Origin: Metridium senile
Taxonomy: Eukaryota > Cnidaria > Anthozoa > Actiniaria > Metridiidae
Assembly (NCBI GenBank): GCA_949775045.1
Contig: OX459102.1
Span: 3,094,101 to 3,158,100, forward strand
Length of the DNA: 64,000 nt
Reading direction: 5' to 3'
Below, piece by piece: positions 58,901 through 64,000 of the stretch. The notes under the pieces were generated by a model, which worked only from the letters and a program-made list of their open reading frames with translations, ran no database searches and was not told where the DNA came from. Numbering within the stretch: position 1 is the first letter of the stretch; each line of letters starts with the position of its first letter. The position numbers and the translations under genes are program-made.

Positions 58901-61900
58901 CAGGATAAACCCTAGAGTTTTACGGACACAGCGTATTGCAAATTTATATTTACAAGACAATTTCAAGCTGTAATAGAGTGTAAACACTACAGCATGTCCT
59001 GATAAAAACAGCATAAATAGCACCATTAAGTGCTATTCAAGTAGTGTACAGTATTTAGTACAGTACTGTAATGCATGTTTTACAGATTACAGTACTTATT
59101 AAATACACATTCCCTTTATAACAATTAAGAACCTATTTTCCCTAAATTACCAGCAACTACCCCTTTATGGAAGAACCTTTTTTGCCAGACATCAAAAATA
59201 ATAAAGGTATTTGCAGATGTTTATACTGTATACATGTACTTCTTAACATACAAAACAGATCCAGCAAGTTTGTGATTAAACTAAAGGCATGCCACAAATA
59301 ACATCCACTAAATGTTTGCAAAAGCTAGCATCAGAGTAGCCATAACAAGTAGAATCCCAATATTACTAATCAGAAAAATGGTAAATATTCACATTGGTAA
59401 TTATCCTCCTATTACTGCACATTACCTATTTTTATTGCACTCAACCTGGTGTGTCTTCATTATCCAAACAGGGACTTCTTTTCCGCAGATGAGGCATTCA
59501 ATCAGTGGCCCGGCTTGAAATTCCTCGTCCTTTATGAGTATAAGAATAGAAGAAATGCTTATTATCACCATTAAGAATAGTAGAGGTGCATTCCTGAAAT
59601 TATTATTATTGGTGCATGTCAACGGCTTTTTGTTTTGCATTGTTGGTTTAGTATATTAAACTCTTTGTGGTAATCTTGAGGACTGCCATGATAAAGGAAA
59701 ATGTATTTACATACATACATGTACTAGTAATAAATTTGTAGCTTTCACAATTTTTCAGGCAATTATCACATCCTTAATTATGAATGAGGTTTGGGGTTAT
59801 GTAGTTATGCATCATCTTTTGTATTTGTACTGTACCTGATGATCTGCCATCGAGGTTTCATCAATATCTCTTTGCAATGGTCTGAAGTAAATGGTTGTTT
59901 GGCCAAAACGTTCCTTTAAATGAGAAACTGTGTATCCTTCTCGGCTTGGAGGTATTCTCACCAGTGGACGAACGCCTCCTCCACCACCCACAGCCTTTAA
60001 CACATCAAAACCTCCTCCATGTTTTAGCCTTGGAAATTTCTCTTCTAAGAAAGTTTGCAGCTCATCATGCGTTGCCCTTTTATTTGGAAAAACTACTTTC
60101 ATTTTTCCCATTCCTGCCAATGTCAAAGTAGCCATTCTATCACGATCTGGTGTCTGGTTTTCACTGCACCTAGCAAGAAGACAAATCTCCTTTGTCCAAG
60201 TGTCTTGAACTTTTATAGGCTGATAGCCCATCAGTTTAGGCCGTTTGCCCTTGCGATCTACACTGCTAGAATTGTTGAATGGTCTGCGTGTAACATTACT
60301 ACTGCACATTCCAGGGAAAAGTCTCCTGAAAAGAAAGACATTGATTTTCACAATTAGAATACTTTGCCTACTATGATAAGTGCTAGTTTACTCAGAATCA
60401 CTGTGTGCATGTCAAACTTAATGTACATAGTATGGCGTTTTGACGAAAAAACCTTGCAGTTTCTTTCTGTTAATTATATAGTACCAGTATTAATTGATAA
60501 CATTATTGCCTTTTTGATATTAATCAAAGAAACATTTCATCGATTGCTAACACCGGGCTGGCCTCTCAGTCCCCAAGATCGCTTCTAGTTAACTATTTTA
60601 TGGAGATAAGTGTGAATAAATATCATTATTTACCTGGAAAATCGAATGATGCAACCGTTCATCATTGTCTTAGGATTCCAAAATGTCAATAGATCAGCTT
60701 CCATATTATCGTTAGTTATGCAAACTTAGCTGCCAAGGTCTTTATAATAAACGTCCTTAATAGTTTCTGTAAAAAAATGTTCATTTGTAGGTTAAAACTG
60801 ATCATTTCACATGAAGTAATTCCACTCACATGGGCCGCGAGATGCAAACACTGGTGTTGACCTGGGGGAGGGGGAGGGTAGTGGTTTTTAGATCATGCCC
60901 AGTCCGCCACCCCCTCCCTCTCAGTCAACACCAGTGTTTACATTTCGCATGTGAACGAGAACTAAGAGTGAAATGATCGGTTTTAACAATTTTTTTACAG
61001 AAAATATTAAGGACCTTTAGTATAAAGACCTTGGCAGCTAAGTTTGCATAACTAACGATAATATGGAAGCTGATCTATTGACATTTTGGAATCCTAATTG
61101 ATGAACGGCTACATCAGTACATCATTCGATCTTCCAGGTAAATAATGATATTTATTCGCACTTATCTCCATAAAATAGTTAACTAGAAGCGATATTGGGG
61201 TTTAAAGGGGAAGAAATCTCTCTTATAATTTGCTTTTAGAGCATACAATACAAAAGAGAGCTCGTACAGATATTTTACAGTCTATTTTGTGGTTAGCATC
61301 AACGACCCGAGGGGTCAAATTAGCGTGTTTACCGAACTTTGCAGAGCTATAGCGCAGCACTGAGAGATTTGCCCAAACATATTTTTCCATTGTGTTAAAG
61401 CGTATTGTTGGGTTATTCAATTTACAAAGCGTCATACTGTTAGGCTATGTAAATTTGACAGCTCGAACATGCCTGTAAGCTAAAATATTTTTTTATATTT
61501 CAAAGCTAAGAAGTGCAATGTTGCTGTAATTCACATAAATGACTGTTAAGATGACATACAACAGGATTTGGATAGTTTTGAGTACAAAGGAATCGTTTTA
61601 GGTAGTCAGTGCGTCTACTAAAATCACGACCAATTTTTAGCGCGAAAACGGCGATTTCGACAAACTTTACTAAATTATTATTTTCTCGAAAACTAAAGAA
61701 TATTTTGCCTTGAAACCTTTATAGGGCTTTTATCAGGCTTTTAGTAATATAATAGACTAAATCTGGACAAAATTTGAGCGAAATCGATTTTTCGAAGTTT
61801 GCCACGAAATGTTCGATTTTATAGAAAAATTCATTGGTTGACGAGGGAATTCCACGTTGAATTTCAAGATAAAAACGATATCGCACAAATCGCGGGCAGA

Positions 61901-62167
61901 CCTGTAAAAGTTAATATCAAAGATTCGATTTTACCTGAAATTTGAAGATGCTTGAGAACTTGTTTGTGAAGAGTTCAAGCTTACTTGTTTAAACTGTGCA
62001 GCACTGACAGTCCCAGTAGTTGGTGTTGTAGATAATGGCGATGGCGAGTTGGTCCTCGCGGGAGTTGAACCAGCAGTGGACACTGGTGATGCCTCTAGTT
62101 CAGCTAAACAGTCTCTTAATAATTGAGTCGTCCTTCGAAGAGAATTCTGCAGATCTTTTTGAGCCAT
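52942..62167 (-). CDS. UBZ/CUE/HECT E3 ubiquitin ligase (774 aa, 8 exons)
   Basis: Transfers ubiquitin through a catalytic cysteine. Exons (minus): 61935-62167, 59836-60325, 59426-59529, 57661-57790, 57331-57547, 56371-56885, 54508-54901, 52942-53183; 2325 nt with frame kept at every junction. Domains: Ser/Thr/Pro-rich N-terminus; a basic, Gly-rich region to ~241; a C2HC UBZ-like finger (ECLICGKEVP ... KTHQVEC) at ~250-272; STSTSTTAFP repeats; a CUE/UBA-like helical domain at ~325-370 (MAELNAIFPDC ... DTSLAASQLIEW); HECT N-lobe from ~392 (ADLGGPKREFFTMAIQAL); and a C-lobe with catalytic Cys ~740 (LEADSCFNKVVLP), 34 residues from the end, as usual for HECT enzymes. Closest to G2E3-like ligases. 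The last intron uses a GC donor. Its start lies 44 bp inside the right terminal repeat, the likely promoter. Confidence 0.88.
53184..54507 (-). other. HECT gene intron 7 (GC-AG)
   Basis: The donor reads AAAAAG/GCAAGT (54508/54507) and the acceptor is TTTACAG. Only this choice joins exons 7 and 8 in frame. No gene inside. Confidence 0.75.
55208..56365. mobile_element. Non-autonomous TATGG-ended element in HECT intron 6
   Basis: Ends TATGGTGGCCCATTGTTATC and its inverted copy (CCATA at 56365), followed inward by paired AAAAAAGGCTG. The flanks are CAAACC (left) and CTAACC (right), a 6-bp near-duplication, so it is probably a small IS3EU-type derivative. The interior is AT-rich low-complexity sequence plus a second inverted repeat (55821-56255). 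It ends within six bases of the exon 6 splice donor. Confidence 0.72.
55821..56255. mobile_element. Nested inverted-repeat element, ~110-bp arms
   Basis: GACTAGATTTTAAGCTTGAC with CGTTTCGACACTTGCTTG at the left is mirrored at 56148-56255. Both arms contain CCAGTATTTAAATCTTA-type sequence. No gene. Confidence 0.82.
57791..59425. other. HECT gene intron 3, no further feature
   Basis: AT-rich, no gene or clear repeat seen. Confidence 0.5.
60571..61200. mobile_element. 630-bp foldback element in HECT intron 1
   Basis: A near-palindrome: CCCCAAGATCGCTTCTAGTT at the left and its inverted copy at the right. The ~300-bp arms also share GGATTCCAAAATGTCAATAG and CTGCCAAGGTCTTTATA. A GGGGGAGGG / CCCCCTCCC centre lies near 60890. 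The arms differ at scattered bases. Confidence 0.88.
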
Positions 62168-62210
62168 GGTTGCAAAACAAAAATGTATCTCCACGTGCGA
62201 CTCACTCGAT

Positions 62211-62596
62211 GCAATACCTCTGACCGAAAGAAAACGCGGGCTCTGGGAACGAGATTGAGGCAACCCAAGCAAAGCATGCGCAGTAGTTTCCACTACCTAA
62301 CCCTCCCCCCACATATAATTTTGTTTCAAATCGGATGAGGTACGACATATCGCATGAGGTACGACATATCGCATGAAGTACGACATATCGCATGAGGTAC
62401 GACATATCGCATGAGGTACGACATATCGCATGAGGTACGACATATCGCATGAGGTACGACATATTGCATGAAATATTATAATGGACTGAGGTACGATATT
62501 TCATGTGCGAAGGCATAATATATATTGCATAAGAGTACGACATATTAAGCAGTGCTAAACATTTAATAACATTATTGTCCTTAATTCCCCTCCATA
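62211..62596. repeat. Right terminal inverted repeat, 386 bp
   Basis: Inverted copy of 49056-49403 with about seven 19-bp units instead of five. The HECT start codon (62167) lies 44 bp inside it. Confidence 0.93.
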
Positions 62597-62602
62597 GACC
62601 AA
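62597..62602. repeat. 6-bp target-site duplication, right copy (GACCAA)
   Basis: Directly follows the terminal CCATA at 62596 and matches 49050-49055 exactly. Confidence 0.93.
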
Positions 62603-62741
62603 AACTTGAAGACCAGTAGGTTCAGTAGCAGTAGTATCATCTATGTCGTGAATGGCTACAGTTGTCGTATAAGTGGAGTAGCTTGAAGGTCTTGAAGCGG
62701 TGGCTGTGCAATATTCAGCTTGCTCCACAGGGAGCCCGGCT

Positions 62742-64000
62742 TTTGGTTGCTTTTACGTAAGATAAAAAATCGCGTAGCTTTTTTGGGATTCCTGTGGTGC
62801 TTGAAGATTAGCGCTACATATCATGACCTTTGTAAACAGTTTACGTAATCTATGAAATCCGACCTCAGTAATGGGAGAGTCGTTGGCGTGTAATCAGATC
62901 GGTAGTAACGCACTCGCATAGAGTACACTAAGAGAAAGAAGAGATGCAACTAATTCGAGTGCCCTTTTTAAAACCTCAACTAAACTAGTTCATGAGATTC
63001 ATTTGTTTACAAAACTAGCACCAAATGATTACACGAAAAATAAATCTAACATTATGAGTGATTATGGGCTTGAAATGATATTTTGTAACGAATAAAAACA
63101 GTGATTTCACAAAGCGCGTTTATCGTTTAATGATCGCCTCCAGTTGATAGGACCACCTCTGGTAAATGTCCATTATCAAACAATTAATGTTGACAGTTCT
63201 ATGACAGTTTAGCATCTCTCAGTTCGGGAATTGTAATAAATCCGTATTCATTTCTATACTCTATGAAGAGATATGTTAGGGGAAGCTTGTCATGCAACCC
63301 AACTTCTATATTTACATTCGCCTCGTAGTGGTTTTCTATGTCGCCTCTGTGATGAGTACTTTGTTTGTGCATTTGTACATGTTTAGAGACTGGCATCGTG
63401 CCGTTATCAGATGATAAAAAGTTGTTTAAGAGCCTGAAATATAAAATTGAGAATCACCTTTGAGTCAAAATTTAATGCATAGCTGTAATAGCTGGATTAA
63501 AAACGAAGTTACCGTTGACAATTTTAAATATAAACGTTCGTTTGAAATACAGTCCATCCTGAAGAGCGTGACTGCTACACAGTCGGAACGTTTATTTTTC
63601 AATATTATAAATTCTAAAAATTCTGTTGTTGATAAGTATTATCCTGCAAAGGTCTCAAGTCCAGTTTAAAACACTGCCTACATCGTCCAACGGTCGAGTA
63701 AACGGCTGCCGAAACTATGGAATTGACCCCTGCTGATTAGCTGGTCCGATCAACTGGAGGCGATCATAACACGACAAACCCTCATAGTTGCATCCCTTTA
63801 TCTCTTTAGCGTGTTTTAAGAGAGTGCGTTACTAAATTCGTTACCACCGGATCTGATTACATGCCAACCACTGTCCCACTTATAGAGGTCAGATTTCATT
63901 GGGTTTAACAAGGGTCACGATATGTAGCGCTAATCTCCTAGGCACCACAGGAATCCCAAAAAAGTTACGCGATTTTTTATCTTACGTAAAAGCAACCAAA
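62742..64000. mobile_element. Long inverted-repeat element, right edge beyond window
   Basis: TTTGGTTGCTTTTACGTAAG at 62742 is mirrored by the last bases of the window. The arms pair for ~200 bp through GGGATTCCTGTGGTGC, AGATTAGCGCTACATAT and AGTAACGCACTC. Because the right arm still matches at base 64000, the outer end lies outside. A second inverted repeat is nested at 63130-63767. No recognised gene; short frames at 63199-63396 (-) and 63460-63669 (+) are unassigned. Confidence 0.8.
63130..63767. repeat. Nested inverted repeat with short arms
   Basis: ATGATCGCCTCCAGTTGAT at 63130 recurs inverted at 63749-63767, with GGACC/GGTCC adjoining. This is either the inner part of the larger element or an insertion within it. 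Confidence 0.7.

Larger units (their letters stand above)
49056..62596. mobile_element. IS3EU-like transposon carrying a HECT E3 ligase, 13,541 bp
   Basis: Bounded by a perfect 6-bp duplication and by terminal inverted repeats of 348 and 386 bp beginning TATGGAGGGGAATTAAGGAC. It holds two convergent multi-exon genes: a DDE transposase (+) starting 17 bp inside the left repeat, and a UBZ/CUE/HECT ubiquitin ligase (-) starting 44 bp inside the right one. Both spliced frames are intact by my reading. The TAYGG ends and 6-bp duplication match the IS3EU superfamily as I recall it. The near identity of the ends indicates recent movement. Smaller elements are nested in introns and the spacer. Confidence 0.9.

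Noticed and set aside
62202..62543. Minus-strand frame of 113 codons with Cys/Met-rich repeats, and its counterpart at 49209-49535
   Set aside because: Both are translations of the terminal inverted repeat and its 19-bp units, not genes.

Overview
The window looks like a transposon-dense stretch of an animal nuclear genome. It is AT-rich, its genes have spliceosomal introns, and almost all coding sequence belongs to mobile elements. The mix of BEL/Pao, Academ, IS3EU-like, CARF/MULE/SWIM, RAG1-N-terminal-like, HECT and alpha-kinase genes suggests a cnidarian, probably an anthozoan. The species call is inference; no ordinary housekeeping gene was recognised.

Layout. (1) 1-6124 is a BEL/Pao LTR retrotransposon with an open 1909-residue polyprotein and LTRs that are identical over the visible overlap, inserted into a LINE reverse transcriptase remnant (6125-6478). 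(2) 6.5-10.4 kb is a broken, multi-exon CARF/MULE/SWIM transposase gene on the minus strand. (3) 10.7-12.45 kb is the left end of an old IS3EU-like element with a deleted transposase (+). A broken HECT ubiquitin-ligase gene converges on it from the minus strand. That HECT gene is split by a 10,048-bp Academ transposon (14684-24731, 3-bp target duplication), whose left inverted repeat carries a 2.1-kb palindrome flanked by TTAA. (4) 24.7-32.5 kb holds the rest of this HECT locus plus a truncated gene resembling the RAG1 N-terminus, an orphan ORF and a Gypsy remnant. (5) 34.0-40.5 kb is a nest: an unclassified transposase gene interrupted by a hAT end, itself interrupted by a 4,830-bp Mutator-like element with an 8-bp target duplication. 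(6) 41-47 kb has a transposase fragment, a frameshifted alpha-kinase gene and a dead mariner-type element. (7) 49056-62596 is the most striking object: a 13,541-bp IS3EU-like transposon with a perfect 6-bp target duplication and 348/386-bp terminal inverted repeats. It carries two convergent genes whose spliced frames both appear intact: a 492-residue DDE transposase and a 774-residue UBZ/CUE/HECT E3 ubiquitin ligase. (8) 62.7 kb to the end is another long inverted-repeat element that runs out of the window.

How the genes fit together. In the 13.5-kb element the two genes start just inside opposite copies of the same terminal repeat, so one terminal sequence probably supplies both promoters as well as the transposase-binding ends. 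The older locus at 10.7-32.5 kb has the same arrangement (IS3EU transposase on plus, HECT gene on minus, converging). This suggests that pairing of a HECT ligase with an IS3EU transposase is a lineage trait rather than a single capture.

Limits. Splice sites were assigned by eye from GT/AG consensus and reading-frame continuity. Family names come from motif recognition, not searches.
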